Below, piece by piece: positions 25,806-34,828 of a stretch of DNA of 34,939 nt. The notes below the pieces were generated by a model. That model searched no databases, had not been told where the DNA came from, and was given only the letters and a program-made list of their open reading frames with translations. Source of the DNA: Bacteroidota bacterium (GTDB lineage Bacteria; Bacteroidota; Bacteroidia; Flavobacteriales; Flavobacteriaceae); NCBI GenBank assembly GCA_024280815.1, contig JAJRPL010000044.1, positions 1-34,939 of the forward strand, in the 5' to 3' direction. The position numbers were made by a program, and so were the translations under genes. Each line of letters begins with the position of its first letter. The stretch's first letter is position 1.

Positions 25806-27263
25806 ATGAAACTTAAAAAATTCTCTTTACGTACTCGTATTTTCTTAGTCATGATTATGTTGGTTGTTTTGGCTTCCATACTAATTGCTTTGGTGGCTGT
25901 TTATCAGTACAATGAACAAACTAAAGATTATCACAAAGGCAGGTTAGAACGTAAAGAAAATGCTATTAAAACTAGCATTGATATTGAGTTACAACGCAGA
26001 ACTACGTATCCTGTTGAAGAACAATATTTAGATTTAATTTTTAAAGATAAAATTTACGATATTTCTGACATTAACCAGTTAGATATACTTATGTTTAATT
26101 TGAAAGGAGAATTATTACTAAATACCTCATCAAGTTTTACAAAAGATACTACCAATTATAATTTATCTACTAATGTTTTAACTAAACTTGAAGAAAGTAT
26201 TGACCATAGAATGGTTACTGAAAATAAGACCTCAACAGGTATAAAATATCAATCTTCATATAGCTATATTTATGATAATAAATTTAAACCTATTGGTATA
26301 TTACATTTACATTACTTAAAAGATAATTCTTTTCAAGAGAAAGAATTGAAAGAATTTTTAGAACGTTTGGCATTTGTATATTTTTTACTATTGTTAATTG
26401 CGATTACTGTAGCTTATTTTATTTCAAAATATATAACAAAATCTATTGAAACGGTAAGTGAAAAAATGAATAGGACAGCTTTAAATAAGCGTAATGAAAA
26501 AATTATCTTGAAAAATGCTAGTGTAGAAATTTATAACTTGGTTAATGCATACAATAGTATGGTTGATGAATTAGGTGAAAGTGCTGTGAAATTAGCAAAA
26601 AGTGAACGTGAACAAGCTTGGCGAGAAATGGCAAAACAAGTAGCACATGAAATTAAGAATCCGTTAACACCAATGCGATTGACCGTACAGAGTTTTGAAC
26701 AGCGATTTGATGTAAACGATCCTGATATAAAAACTAAATTAAGTGAGTTTAGCAAATCATTAATTCAGCAAATAGATACTATGAGCTCTATAGCTTCTGC
26801 TTTTTCTAGTTTTGCAGAGATGCCAAAACAAAAAAGGGAAACCTTAGACGTTGTTGAGGTGGTAAGATTGGCGATAGATATTTTTAATGAAGAATATATC
26901 CATTATTTTCATGAAAAGGATACCTTAATTGCTCAATTAGATAAAACGCAACTCATTAGAATAGTTACCAATTTGGTAAAAAACGCAATACAATCAATGG
27001 AGGATAATCAGTATCCAAAAATTGAAGTTAAGGTGAAGGAAGAAGATGGAAATGTAGTTATTAGTGTGGCTGATAATGGAAAAGGAATTTCTGAAGAGGA
27101 TAAAAATATGATTTTTGAGCCAAAATTCACCACAAAATCCAGTGGAATGGGTTTAGGCTTACCCATGATAAAAAATATTGTAGAAGCTTATAACGGAAGT
27201 ATTACCTTTACAACAGAAATAAATAAAGGAACGGTATTTACAGTTAGCATTCCAAAAAAATAA
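25806..27263 (+). CDS. Orphan membrane sensor histidine kinase (HAMP, NtrY-like)
   Basis: The protein has 485 residues. Transmembrane segments at about 10-33 and 187-207 flank an extracytoplasmic region of about 150 residues. A HAMP-like linker follows (about 208-262), then HisKA with AWREMAKQVAHEIKNPLTPMRL (His281), whose NPLTPM signature is typical of NtrY/AtoS-like kinases. HATPase boxes are IRIVTNLVKNAIQSM (N), VADNGKGI (G1) and GMGLGLPMIKNI (G2). No response regulator gene is adjacent. It begins 29 bases after trmL and ends 5 bases before the enoyl-CoA hydratase, so it is in an operon. The signal is unknown. Confidence 0.9.
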   Translation: MKLKKFSLRTRIFLVMIMLVVLASILIALVAVYQYNEQTKDYHKGRLERKENAIKTSIDIELQRRTTYPVEEQYLDLIFKDKIYDISDINQLDILMFNLKGELLLNTSSSFTKDTTNYNLSTNVLTKLEESIDHRMVTENKTSTGIKYQSSYSYIYDNKFKPIGILHLHYLKDNSFQEKELKEFLERLAFVYFLLLLIAITVAYFISKYITKSIETVSEKMNRTALNKRNEKIILKNASVEIYNLVNAYNSMVDELGESAVKLAKSEREQAWREMAKQVAHEIKNPLTPMRLTVQSFEQRFDVNDPDIKTKLSEFSKSLIQQIDTMSSIASAFSSFAEMPKQKRETLDVVEVVRLAIDIFNEEYIHYFHEKDTLIAQLDKTQLIRIVTNLVKNAIQSMEDNQYPKIEVKVKEEDGNVVISVADNGKGISEEDKNMIFEPKFTTKSSGMGLGLPMIKNIVEAYNGSITFTTEINKGTVFTVSIPKK

Positions 27264-27268
27264 AAAAT

Positions 27269-28042
27269 ATGTCATACACAAACATCTTAGTTACAGAAAA
27301 TGATAGTATTACAACCATTACTATCAATCGCCCCAAAAAATTAAATGCTTTAAATAGAGAGACTATTCAGGAATTACATGACGCTTTCGCGGATGCTGAT
27401 TCAGATGAAGAAACAAGAGTAATTCTCCTCACAGGTAGTGGAGATAAAGCTTTTGTTGCTGGTGCAGATATTTCTGAATTTGCAAATTTTGATGTTGCAG
27501 AAGGTGCAAATCTTTCTAAAAAAGGACAAGAACTATTATTTGATTTTATTGAAATTTTAAGTACTCCAGTTATTGCTTTAATAAACGGATTTGCTTTAGG
27601 TGGCGGATTAGAATTAGCCATGGCTTGTCATTTTAGAATTGCTTCTGATAATGCAAAAATGGGTTTGCCAGAAGTGAGCTTAGGAGTGATACCTGGTTAT
27701 GGAGGTACACAACGTTTGCCACAATTGGTTGGTAAAGGTAAAGCGATGGAAATGATTATGACAGCTACTATGATTACTGCAGAAGATGCCTTGCAAAACG
27801 GATTGATAAATCATGTAACCACACCAGAAGAATTGCTAACATTGGCAGAGATCATCGCCAATAAAATACTAAGAAATTCACCTATGGCAATTGCTTCAGC
27901 TATTAAAGCTGTGAATGCTAATTTTGAGGATGGTGTAAATGGCTATCAAGTAGAAATAGCACAATTTGGACACTGTTTTGGTACGGAAGATTTTGAAGAA
28001 GGGACAACCGCGTTTTTAGAAAAACGTAAGGCTAATTTTTAA
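27269..28042 (+). CDS. Enoyl-CoA hydratase/isomerase family protein
   Basis: The protein has 257 residues with the crotonase fold. AFVAGADISEF and ALINGFALGGGLELAMACHF form the oxyanion hole, and both catalytic glutamates of enoyl-CoA hydratases are kept (Glu115 in GGLELAM, Glu135 in GLPEVSLG), followed by IPGYGGTQRLPQLVG. It hydrates trans-2-enoyl-CoA in beta-oxidation or a short-chain acyl-CoA pathway. Its closeness to the kinase (5 bases) suggests cotranscription; no other beta-oxidation gene lies nearby. The exact substrate is not assignable. Confidence 0.93.
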   Translation: MSYTNILVTENDSITTITINRPKKLNALNRETIQELHDAFADADSDEETRVILLTGSGDKAFVAGADISEFANFDVAEGANLSKKGQELLFDFIEILSTPVIALINGFALGGGLELAMACHFRIASDNAKMGLPEVSLGVIPGYGGTQRLPQLVGKGKAMEMIMTATMITAEDALQNGLINHVTTPEELLTLAEIIANKILRNSPMAIASAIKAVNANFEDGVNGYQVEIAQFGHCFGTEDFEEGTTAFLEKRKANF

Positions 28043-28062
28043 ATTTAGTTAAATAAGTTACA

Positions 28063-28932
28063 ATGAAAAAACAAAAACTAGTATTAATAGTATTCCTATT
28101 TTTAGGTTTAATAGTAACATCTATTACCGCACAAGAAAAAAGTAATAGCTTATTATGGAAAATTGAAGGTGATAGTATTCAAACTTCTTATATTTTCGGT
28201 ACCATACACCTTTTACCTCAAGAAGATTATGTGTTAAAAGACAGCGTAAAAAATGCTTTTGAAAAATCAGATGTAATCTATCTCGAATTAGATTTGGATG
28301 ATCCTAGCTTTATGAAAGACATGATGAAATATTCAATGTTAGAAGAAGGTGATGAATTAAAAGCTCATATGGACAGTACAGAATATGTTTTTTTAAATCA
28401 ATACATGAATAAAAATATTGGTGTAGGCTTAAAACAACTCAATAGATTTAAACCACTTTCTTTAACATCCATGATTATGACTACTTTTATGGGTAAACAA
28501 TTGGCTAGTTATGAGTTGACTTTTATAAATATGGCAAAAGAAGCAGAAAAAGAACTGAAAGGCTTAGAAACTATTGAATCTCAAATGGCAATTTTTGATG
28601 AAATACCTTATGATGAACAAATAGATGATATTATTAAAATGTTAAAATCACCTGATGAGACAAAAAAGCTTTACGCTAATATGATAACCCTTTATAAAGC
28701 GGAAAACATTACAAAACTATTTGAATCTATGGAAGACTATTTTGACAATGATCAAGAAATGATGAAGAGTTTGTTATTTGATAGAAATGAAAATTGGGTA
28801 CAACAAATACCTGAGATATCAAAAAAGCAAAAAGTGTTTTACGCTGTCGGTGCAGGACATTTAGGCGGAGACAAAGGTGTTATTCAATTATTGAAATCTG
28901 CTGGTTATAAAGTAACACCAGTGTTAGATTAA
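28063..28932 (+). CDS. Secreted TraB/GumN family protein
   Basis: The protein has 289 residues with signal peptide about 1-23 (ending SITAQ). LLWKIEGDSIQTSYIFGTIHLLP contains the family GTIH motif (His49). Then come DVIYLELDLDD, a helical middle, and the C-terminal VFYAVGAGHLGGDKGVIQLLKSAGYKV with the second conserved GxGH. This is the GumN/TraB fold related to Tiki metalloproteases; bacterial roles are unclear. It starts 20 bases after the hydratase and is probably in the same transcript. Envelope localisation is inferred from the signal peptide. Confidence 0.88.
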   Translation: MKKQKLVLIVFLFLGLIVTSITAQEKSNSLLWKIEGDSIQTSYIFGTIHLLPQEDYVLKDSVKNAFEKSDVIYLELDLDDPSFMKDMMKYSMLEEGDELKAHMDSTEYVFLNQYMNKNIGVGLKQLNRFKPLSLTSMIMTTFMGKQLASYELTFINMAKEAEKELKGLETIESQMAIFDEIPYDEQIDDIIKMLKSPDETKKLYANMITLYKAENITKLFESMEDYFDNDQEMMKSLLFDRNENWVQQIPEISKKQKVFYAVGAGHLGGDKGVIQLLKSAGYKVTPVLD

Positions 28933-28991
28933 TAATGTGTAACAAATTTTTAGAATAAGAGTCTTATTAATATAACTAAATTTTAATAACT

Positions 28992-31631
28992 ATGAAAACA
29001 ACAAAACTACTTTTTATGTTATTTGTAATGATTTCATTACAAATAACCAGTCAAGAAAAAAACGCACCCTTAATTGATAGAGATATCTTTTTTGGTAATC
29101 CTGAAATAGCTTCAGGACAATTAAGCCCAGATGGACAATGGATTTCTTTCCAAAAAGAATACAACGGTATTCTAAATGTTTGGGTTAAAAAATTTGATGA
29201 ACCTTTTGAAAAAGCAAAACCTTTAACCAATAATGAAAGACCTCTTGGTGGATATTTTTGGACACATGATAGTAAATATATCCTTTTTGTAAAGGATAAT
29301 AAAGGTGATGAAAACTATAATATTTATGCAGTAAACCCGAAAGATGAGGCGGTAAAAGAAACTGGAGTTCCTGTTTCTAAAAATTTAAGCCCTATGAAAG
29401 ATGTGAGGGTTGTGATTTATCAGGTGAGTAAAAAAGACCCTAATATTATGATGGTTGGCATAAATGATAGAGACAAAGCATGGCACGATTTATACAAACT
29501 AAACATTGCAACCGGAAAATTAGATTTATTATTTGAAAATAAGAATAGAATAACGGGATGGGATTTTGATTGGGATGAAAAACCACGTTTGGCATACCGT
29601 ACTAATGAACAAGGATTCTCAGAAATCTTACGTATTGATGGAGATAATAAATTTACAAAAATATACGAAACTAACTTACAAGAAAGTGCATATATAGCTG
29701 GATGGAATAAAGACAATACCAACACCTATTTAGTCTCAAATAAAGGAGATGTAAATTTTTCTACGCTATATTCTTTTGATCCACAAACAGAAAAGGTTGA
29801 AAAAATTGAAAGCGATCCAAAAAATAAAGTAGATTTTGGAGGTCTATTTATTGATGATAATACCAGAGAAATTCTGTACACTTCGTACACATACGATAAG
29901 AGAGAACGTCTTTGGAAAAATAAAGAGTGGAACAAAATGTTTAAACATCTTCAAAACAAATTTAAAGGCAAAGAAATAGGTTTTGTAAGTTTCACTAAAG
30001 ATTATAACAAAATGTTGATTTCTGTTAGTGGAGATAAATATGCCTCTGAAACCTACCTTTATGATAGAGATACAAAAAAAATAACTCATCAATATACCCC
30101 TAGACCTCGTCTAAAAGAAGTAGAAAAATATTTGGCTACCATGGAACCTATTTCGTTTAAAAGTAGCGATGGTTTAGAAATTCCAGGCTATTTAACCATT
30201 CCTTTTGGTGCCAAAAAAGAAAATTTACCATTGGTGGTTTTAGTCCATGGAGGTCCAAAAGGCCCAAGAGATTATTGGGGTTATAACTCTTATGCACAAA
30301 TGTTAGCCAATAGAGGGTATGCAGTTTTGCAACCTAATTTTAGAGCTAGTGGTGGTTATGGTAAATCATTTTTAAATGCAGGAGATAGAGAGTGGGGTAA
30401 AAAAATGCAAGATGATGTTACTTGGGGAGTTAAACATTTAGTTGCCGAAGGTATTGTCGATAAAGACCGTGTTGCTATTATGGGTGGTAGTTATGGTGGC
30501 TATGCAACACTAGCAGGTTTAGCCTTTACGCCAGAAGTATATACTTGTGGTGTTGATATTGTAGGGCCTAGTAACTTATTTACGCTTTTAGAATCTATCC
30601 CTGCGTATTGGGAAGCCTTTAGAAAAAGTTTATATGAAATGACTGGAGACCCAGAAACTGAAGAAGGTAAAAAATTAATTAGAGAAGCGAGTCCGTTATT
30701 TAGTGCACATAAAATAACGAAACCTTTATTGATTATTCAAGGGGCAAATGACCCAAGAGTAAAACAAGCGGAAAGCGATCAAATAGTTGTTTCTATGCGT
30801 GATTCTGGTAAAGAAGTTGAGTATTTATTGGCTGATGATGAAGGTCACGGATTCAGAAAACCAAACAATAGAATGGCAATGTGGGTAACTACTGAGAAAT
30901 TTTTAGCAAAACATTTAGGTGGTCGTTATCAAGAAACCATGTCTGAAGAGGTGGCTAAACGATTAAAAGAAATCACACAAGATGTTTCTAAAGTAGTTTA
31001 TAAAAAAGCAGAAACGGTTGAAGTACCATCAGCTTTACCAGTATTGAATAATGATTTAAAAGAAGGAACTCACCAATATGATATTACAATAGCTGTACAA
31101 GGGCAAAATATACCTATGCAAGCCACGCGTACTATTAAAAAAGAAGGAAAACAATTGGTTATTACTGACGCTTCTATTTCTGCAATGGGTAATAATGAAG
31201 AGATTATTTATTTAGAAAATATGGTTGCTGTAAAAAGGATTATTAAGCAAGGTGGACAAACCATAGAAGTTAATTACGCTCCAGAAAAAGTTTCTGTAAC
31301 CATGATGGGTAAAACAAAAGATTTTCCTGTAGATGGTGCATTACTTACTAGTGGAGCTGGTTATGATATGTTAATTGCTAGATTTCCTTTAGCTGAAGGA
31401 TATAAAACATCTTTTTACAATTTAGATGTGATGACTCAAAAGTTAAAAACTATGAAATTAGAAGTTGTAGGTAAAGAAGAAGGGAAATGGAAAGTGAAAA
31501 TAGTGAATGCTGAAAATGAAAAAGAAGAAACAATTTTAATGATAGATCCTGTTATAAAACTAGCAACCTATCTTGAACAAGTTGTGCCTGCAATGGGTAA
31601 TGCAAAAATCACTTCAACTTTAAAGAATTAA
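28992..31631 (+). CDS. S9 family (prolyl oligopeptidase) peptidase with long C-terminal extension
   Basis: The protein has 879 residues; related S9 enzymes are usually about 630-700. Signal peptide about 1-20 (ending ITSQ). Residues about 30-380 form the beta-propeller (repeated [10 protein letters not shown] and [10 protein letters not shown] strands). The alpha/beta hydrolase domain follows with [18 protein letters not shown], Ser500 in [10 protein letters not shown], Asp587 in GANDPRV and His619 in DDEGHGF, so the triad is complete. Residues about 645-879 are an extra domain ([34 protein letters not shown]...) with a DUF3108-like beta character, not recognised. It is likely a periplasmic or secreted oligopeptidase. 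A terminator-like hairpin follows. Confidence 0.9.
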   Translation: MKTTKLLFMLFVMISLQITSQEKNAPLIDRDIFFGNPEIASGQLSPDGQWISFQKEYNGILNVWVKKFDEPFEKAKPLTNNERPLGGYFWTHDSKYILFVKDNKGDENYNIYAVNPKDEAVKETGVPVSKNLSPMKDVRVVIYQVSKKDPNIMMVGINDRDKAWHDLYKLNIATGKLDLLFENKNRITGWDFDWDEKPRLAYRTNEQGFSEILRIDGDNKFTKIYETNLQESAYIAGWNKDNTNTYLVSNKGDVNFSTLYSFDPQTEKVEKIESDPKNKVDFGGLFIDDNTREILYTSYTYDKRERLWKNKEWNKMFKHLQNKFKGKEIGFVSFTKDYNKMLISVSGDKYASETYLYDRDTKKITHQYTPRPRLKEVEKYLATMEPISFKSSDGLEIPGYLTIPFGAKKENLPLVVLVHGGPKGPRDYWGYNSYAQMLANRGYAVLQPNFRASGGYGKSFLNAGDREWGKKMQDDVTWGVKHLVAEGIVDKDRVAIMGGSYGGYATLAGLAFTPEVYTCGVDIVGPSNLFTLLESIPAYWEAFRKSLYEMTGDPETEEGKKLIREASPLFSAHKITKPLLIIQGANDPRVKQAESDQIVVSMRDSGKEVEYLLADDEGHGFRKPNNRMAMWVTTEKFLAKHLGGRYQETMSEEVAKRLKEITQDVSKVVYKKAETVEVPSALPVLNNDLKEGTHQYDITIAVQGQNIPMQATRTIKKEGKQLVITDASISAMGNNEEIIYLENMVAVKRIIKQGGQTIEVNYAPEKVSVTMMGKTKDFPVDGALLTSGAGYDMLIARFPLAEGYKTSFYNLDVMTQKLKTMKLEVVGKEEGKWKVKIVNAENEKEETILMIDPVIKLATYLEQVVPAMGNAKITSTLKN

Positions 31632-31658
31632 TTTAAAAATTATTCAATTATAGTTAAC

Positions 31659-31685
31659 AAAGGGGTGGCATTAAGCCATCCTTTT
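31659..31685 (+). terminator. Putative terminator after the S9 peptidase
   Basis: AAAGGGGTGGC (31659-31669) pairs imperfectly (one bulge, one G-U pair) with GCCATCCTTT and runs into TTTT. It is 28 bases after the stop. Confidence 0.6.
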
Positions 31686-31738
31686 GTAATTCTACTAATA
31701 AAGTTATTTGAGAATCTACTGCTACTGAGAACTGCTGA

Positions 31739-32404
31739 CTAGACCTCTCCATTCCATTCATTATAAAACTGTTGTAAATAAGTTTCCATAAATTGATGCC
31801 TGTCTGTGGCAATTTGCCGCCCTGTTTTGGTATTCATTTTATCTTTTAAAAGGAGCAATTTTTCATAAAAATGATTGATTGTTGGTGCGGTAGATTTTTT
31901 ATACTCTTCTTTAGTCATGTTTAAATTTGGTGGAATGTCTGGATTGTAGATTTCTCTATTTTTAAATCCACCATAATTAAAACAGCGTGCAATACCAATG
32001 GCACCAATAGCATCCAAACGATCTGCATCTTGTACCACATCTAACTCTTTTGAAGAAAATGTACGTTTTACATTTCCTCCCTTAAAAGAAATATTCTTAA
32101 TAATTTGCACCACATGTTCAATGATGGCAGAATCTACATTTTGCGAAAGTAAAAATTCAGTTGCTTTTTTGGGTCCGATAGTTTCATCACCTCCCGATGC
32201 ATCGGGATGAAATTTAGAGTCTGCAATATCATGTAATAATGCTCCTAGAGTAACTACAAAATCATCTACTTTTTCTCCTTTAGAAATTAATTTAGCATTA
32301 GTAAACACTCTTTGGATGTGAAACCAATCATGACCACCTTCAGCACCTTGAAGGGTTTCTTTTACAAAAAGAATAGTTTTTTCAATAATGAGTTTTTTAT
32401 GCAT
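31739..32404 (-). CDS. HD-domain phosphohydrolase (YedJ-like) with a translated palindrome
   Basis: The protein has 221 residues. Motifs: GGHDWFHIQRV (first metal His), ALLHDIADSKFH (HD pair), and VVQDADRLDAIGAIGIARCF. This is the soluble HD hydrolase type related to YedJ. Its nucleotide or phosphate ester substrate is unknown. Between the HD helix and the next helix, the residues PDASG are encoded by a perfect palindrome (32192-32206), where relatives commonly read straight from SKFH to GDETIGP. The insertion keeps the frame in a loop. It is convergent with the S9 peptidase, and its stop overlaps a short CTGCTGACT-type sequence. Confidence 0.87.
   Translation of the reverse strand: MHKKLIIEKTILFVKETLQGAEGGHDWFHIQRVFTNAKLISKGEKVDDFVVTLGALLHDIADSKFHPDASGGDETIGPKKATEFLLSQNVDSAIIEHVVQIIKNISFKGGNVKRTFSSKELDVVQDADRLDAIGAIGIARCFNYGGFKNREIYNPDIPPNLNMTKEEYKKSTAPTINHFYEKLLLLKDKMNTKTGRQIATDRHQFMETYLQQFYNEWNGEV
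32192..32207. repeat. 16-bp perfect palindrome within the HD gene
   Basis: TCCCGATGCATCGGGA is self-complementary. It shares the CCCGA...TCGGG core with the trpF palindromes and adds five codons (PDASG) to the HD protein. Confidence 0.7.
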
Positions 32405-32417
32405 AGTGCAAAATAAT

Positions 32418-32442
32418 AAATCCCCAGTTTTTCTGAGGATTT
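32418..32442 (-). terminator. Terminator after the desaturase gene
   Basis: Arms AAATCCCCAG (32418-32427) and CTGAGGATTT (32433-32442) with one mismatch. It lies between the desaturase stop and the HD gene start on the minus strand, with a T-rich stretch following. Confidence 0.65.
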
Positions 32443-32467
32443 TATATGATTTATTATATTCAAATAA

Positions 32468-33454
32468 TTAACGAGTGGCAGCTTCAACCCATTTAAATTG
32501 ATAAGAATCTTCGGGTATTTTCATTCGGTCAGCGAGTCTTAACATTCTTGAAGGTAAACTCATTAAATAATCTCTAGCTTTTTCAGCTTCATCAGTCAGG
32601 TCAGTAATCTTGTCTATTTCCCAACGTTTTATGAGTTTATCCATAATTTCAACATAGTCAAATGAAGTGTATACACCAATACGTTGTGCTGTATTTGAAA
32701 ATTCTTCAAAAGCAGTACCAATTTTATTTCCAGACTCTCTAATGAATAAAGCAGGCATCAAAATTTTTTGTTTCATCATGTATTGAAAAGATAGCATCAT
32801 CTGGCTCGGATCAACCTTGAAAATACGTTCTACGAATTCTGAATAAGCATTGTGATGTCTCATTTCGTCACCAGCAATAATTTTACACATTTTAGCCAAT
32901 TGTTTATTGCCTTTTTCTCTAGCAATTTTAGCAACTCTGTTGTGCGAAATATAAGTAGCTAATTCTTGAAAACTGGTATATACAAAATTTTTATAAGGGT
33001 CTCTACCTGTGCCAATATCAAAACCATCAGCAATTAAATGTTGCGTAGTTTTTTCAATTTCTTTCATGTTCACCCTACCAGAAAGGTATAAATATTTATT
33101 TAATACATCACCATGTCTATTCTCTTCTGCTGTCCATTGTCTAATCCATTTTCCCCAAGGATTTCTTCCTACTTGATCTATTCCTTCAACATCCATCAAC
33201 CATGATTCGTAGGTAGGTAAAGCTTCTTCAGTAATCATATCACCTACTAAAACTACCCAAAAATCATAAGGTAATTCTTTTGCCAATTCACGAATTTCTG
33301 TGACTTCATCAAAAAAGTGATCACCTTCAGAATTAGGTAAAAAATCAGAAGGTTGCCATATTTTATCTACAGGAATAAGATACTTCTCTATAAGAGTATC
33401 AATATCTTTTTCTAGAAATTGCATGACTTCTAGTCTTATATTTTTTAATGACAT
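32468..33454 (-). CDS. Acyl-ACP desaturase, ferritin-like di-iron type (fatty acid desaturase 2 family)
   Basis: The protein has 328 residues. Two di-iron motifs are visible: WTAEENRHGDVLNKYLYLSG and IAGDEMRHHNAYSEFVERIF, each the ExxH of the soluble plant-type stearoyl-ACP desaturase family. The protein is soluble, with no membrane helices. It introduces a double bond into acyl-ACP for membrane-lipid unsaturation. It lies 9 bases downstream of the PlsC acyltransferase, so the two form a lipid-synthesis operon. The position of the double bond cannot be told from sequence. Confidence 0.93.
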   Translation of the reverse strand: MSLKNIRLEVMQFLEKDIDTLIEKYLIPVDKIWQPSDFLPNSEGDHFFDEVTEIRELAKELPYDFWVVLVGDMITEEALPTYESWLMDVEGIDQVGRNPWGKWIRQWTAEENRHGDVLNKYLYLSGRVNMKEIEKTTQHLIADGFDIGTGRDPYKNFVYTSFQELATYISHNRVAKIAREKGNKQLAKMCKIIAGDEMRHHNAYSEFVERIFKVDPSQMMLSFQYMMKQKILMPALFIRESGNKIGTAFEEFSNTAQRIGVYTSFDYVEIMDKLIKRWEIDKITDLTDEAEKARDYLMSLPSRMLRLADRMKIPEDSYQFKWVEAATR

Positions 33455-33463
33455 ATATTTTTT

Positions 33464-34201
33464 TTAAGTATGAACACCATTTTTAATGGTAGTTTCTATG
33501 TTTTTAATTAGCGTTTCTTTGTCAGTAAAAGTAGCATTTTTTATGGGTTTATGCACATTAAATGTAATATGAGCCCCTAAACCCATAGGAAATTTTCCGT
33601 AACGAACTGTTTTCCAGGAGTTATTGATAGAAATAGGTACAACAATTGCTGTAGGTATTTCTTTAAACAATATTAATAAGCCTCTTTTTTGAAATGCTTT
33701 TGGTACTCCGTCTTTACTACGTGTACCTTCAGGGAAAATCACAGCAGTTCCTTTAGTCCTTTCTATACGTCTAGAAAAATCTAATAAAGCTTTGATTGAT
33801 TGCCTAGGATTTTTTCTGTCAATCAATACGCCTCCGCCATGACGTAAATTATAAGAAACGCTAGGAATGCCTTTACCCAATTCAATTTTACTAATAAATT
33901 TGGGAGACAGTTTACTCATATACCACATAATTGGTGGTATATCAGCAATACTTTGATGGTTAGCAACAATAATTATGGGTTGGTTATTATCTATTTGATA
34001 AGGATTGTTAAAGGTAAAACGCGTACCTAAAATGTTATAGCATCGCAATAAAAAGAACTGCAATATGTTGACACTTTTTTGAAGTGCTTTCTTTCCAAAA
34101 AGACGATCACTTATCCAGAATATAGGATGAAAAATCACCAATGTTAACAGAAAGCATAAATTAAAAATTATAGATATTGGATAAGCTATTAATTTTTTCA
34201 T
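33464..34201 (-). CDS. plsC: 1-acyl-sn-glycerol-3-phosphate acyltransferase family protein
   Basis: The protein has 245 residues with a hydrophobic N-terminal segment (about 5-30) that anchors it to the inner membrane. Acyltransferase motif I, NHQSIADIP (His82, Asp87), and motif III, FPEGTRSKDG, are present, with motif II-like GGVLIDRKNPRQS between them and PISINNSW as motif IV. It acylates lysophosphatidic acid in phospholipid synthesis, or a related acceptor. It is the first gene of the operon with the desaturase. Confidence 0.9.
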   Translation of the reverse strand: MKKLIAYPISIIFNLCFLLTLVIFHPIFWISDRLFGKKALQKSVNILQFFLLRCYNILGTRFTFNNPYQIDNNQPIIIVANHQSIADIPPIMWYMSKLSPKFISKIELGKGIPSVSYNLRHGGGVLIDRKNPRQSIKALLDFSRRIERTKGTAVIFPEGTRSKDGVPKAFQKRGLLILFKEIPTAIVVPISINNSWKTVRYGKFPMGLGAHITFNVHKPIKNATFTDKETLIKNIETTIKNGVHT

Positions 34202-34215
34202 TTTTTAAAAAAGTC

Positions 34216-34277
34216 CTCCCCTTAGGGGAGTCTCGAATCTTCGGAATAAAGGTTAAGATCCCGCTCTTCAGCGGGAT
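34216..34277. repeat. Two GC-rich palindromes between plsC and the bacilliredoxin gene
   Basis: CTCCCCTTAGGGGAG (34216-34230), then a CGAATCTTCGG segment, then ATCCCGC / GCGGGAT (34258-34277). They are relatives of the trp-operon palindromes and lie in the 134-base gap upstream of plsC. Confidence 0.65.
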
Positions 34278-34335
34278 TAGTTCAGCTAAAACTTTAAATT
34301 AAATTCCTTCTTCATCTTTTTAAAGTTGAGTTTCT

Positions 34336-34746
34336 CTAACAAAATTCTTCGTAAGCCGCAGCTAAGTTGCTTGCAATCATTTCAGCAGACCTACCTTCAA
34401 TATGATGACGCTCAAGCATGTGTACCAATTCGCCATCCTTAAATAAAGCTACCGCCGGAGATGAAGGAGGAAAAGGAATCATATGTTCTCTTGCCTTTGC
34501 AACAGCATCAACATCAACTCCTGCAAAAACAGTGGTGATATGTGTTGGTGTTTTATCAAATTGTAATGAAGCGATAGTGCCTGGTCTTGCTGTACCTGCT
34601 GCACATCCACAAACGGAATTCACCATAACTAAGGTAGTACCACCTTCATTTAAAATATTATCAACATCACTAGCTGTATGTAATTCTTTAAAACCAGCGT
34701 TTACTAATTCTTGACGCATTGGTTTTACTATTTCTTCTGGATACAT
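34336..34746 (-). CDS. BrxA/BrxB family bacilliredoxin
   Basis: The protein has 136 residues. The N-terminal MYPEEIVKPMRQELVNAGF and the CGC motif (Cys46-Gly-Cys48 in VNSVCGCAAGTARPG) are diagnostic of the YphP/YqiW bacilliredoxin family, with PFPPSSPAVALFKDGELVHMLERHHIEGR in the thioredoxin-like half. It reduces protein mixed disulfides of low-molecular-weight thiols; which thiol is used in this organism is not known from the sequence. An exact -7 box (TATCTTTG) lies 33 bases upstream. Confidence 0.94.
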   Translation of the reverse strand: MYPEEIVKPMRQELVNAGFKELHTASDVDNILNEGGTTLVMVNSVCGCAAGTARPGTIASLQFDKTPTHITTVFAGVDVDAVAKAREHMIPFPPSSPAVALFKDGELVHMLERHHIEGRSAEMIASNLAAAYEEFC

Positions 34747-34778
34747 ATTTTTATAATTTTTTAAAATAAATTCTGCTA

Positions 34779-34786
34779 CAAAGATA
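34779..34786 (-). promoter_or_regulatory. -7 box of the bacilliredoxin gene
   Basis: Minus-strand TATCTTTG is an exact TAnnTTTG, 33 bases before the ATG at 34746. It is one half of a divergent promoter pair. Confidence 0.6.
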
Positions 34787-34794
34787 CATATAAT

Positions 34795-34802
34795 TATATT
34801 TG
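34795..34802 (+). promoter_or_regulatory. -7 box of the terminal TerB-like gene
   Basis: TATATTTG at 34795-34802 is an exact TAnnTTTG, 27 bases before the ATG at 34829, divergent from the bacilliredoxin promoter with 8 bases between the two boxes. Confidence 0.6.
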
Positions 34803-34828
34803 AATTTTATTAGAAAATAAAACGATTT

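Noticed and set aside
31711-31741. Short CTACTGCTACTGAGAACTGC sequence at the end of the HD gene
   Set aside because: It resembles common low-complexity intergenic sequence in flavobacteria, but only one copy is present here, so a repeat call is not supported.
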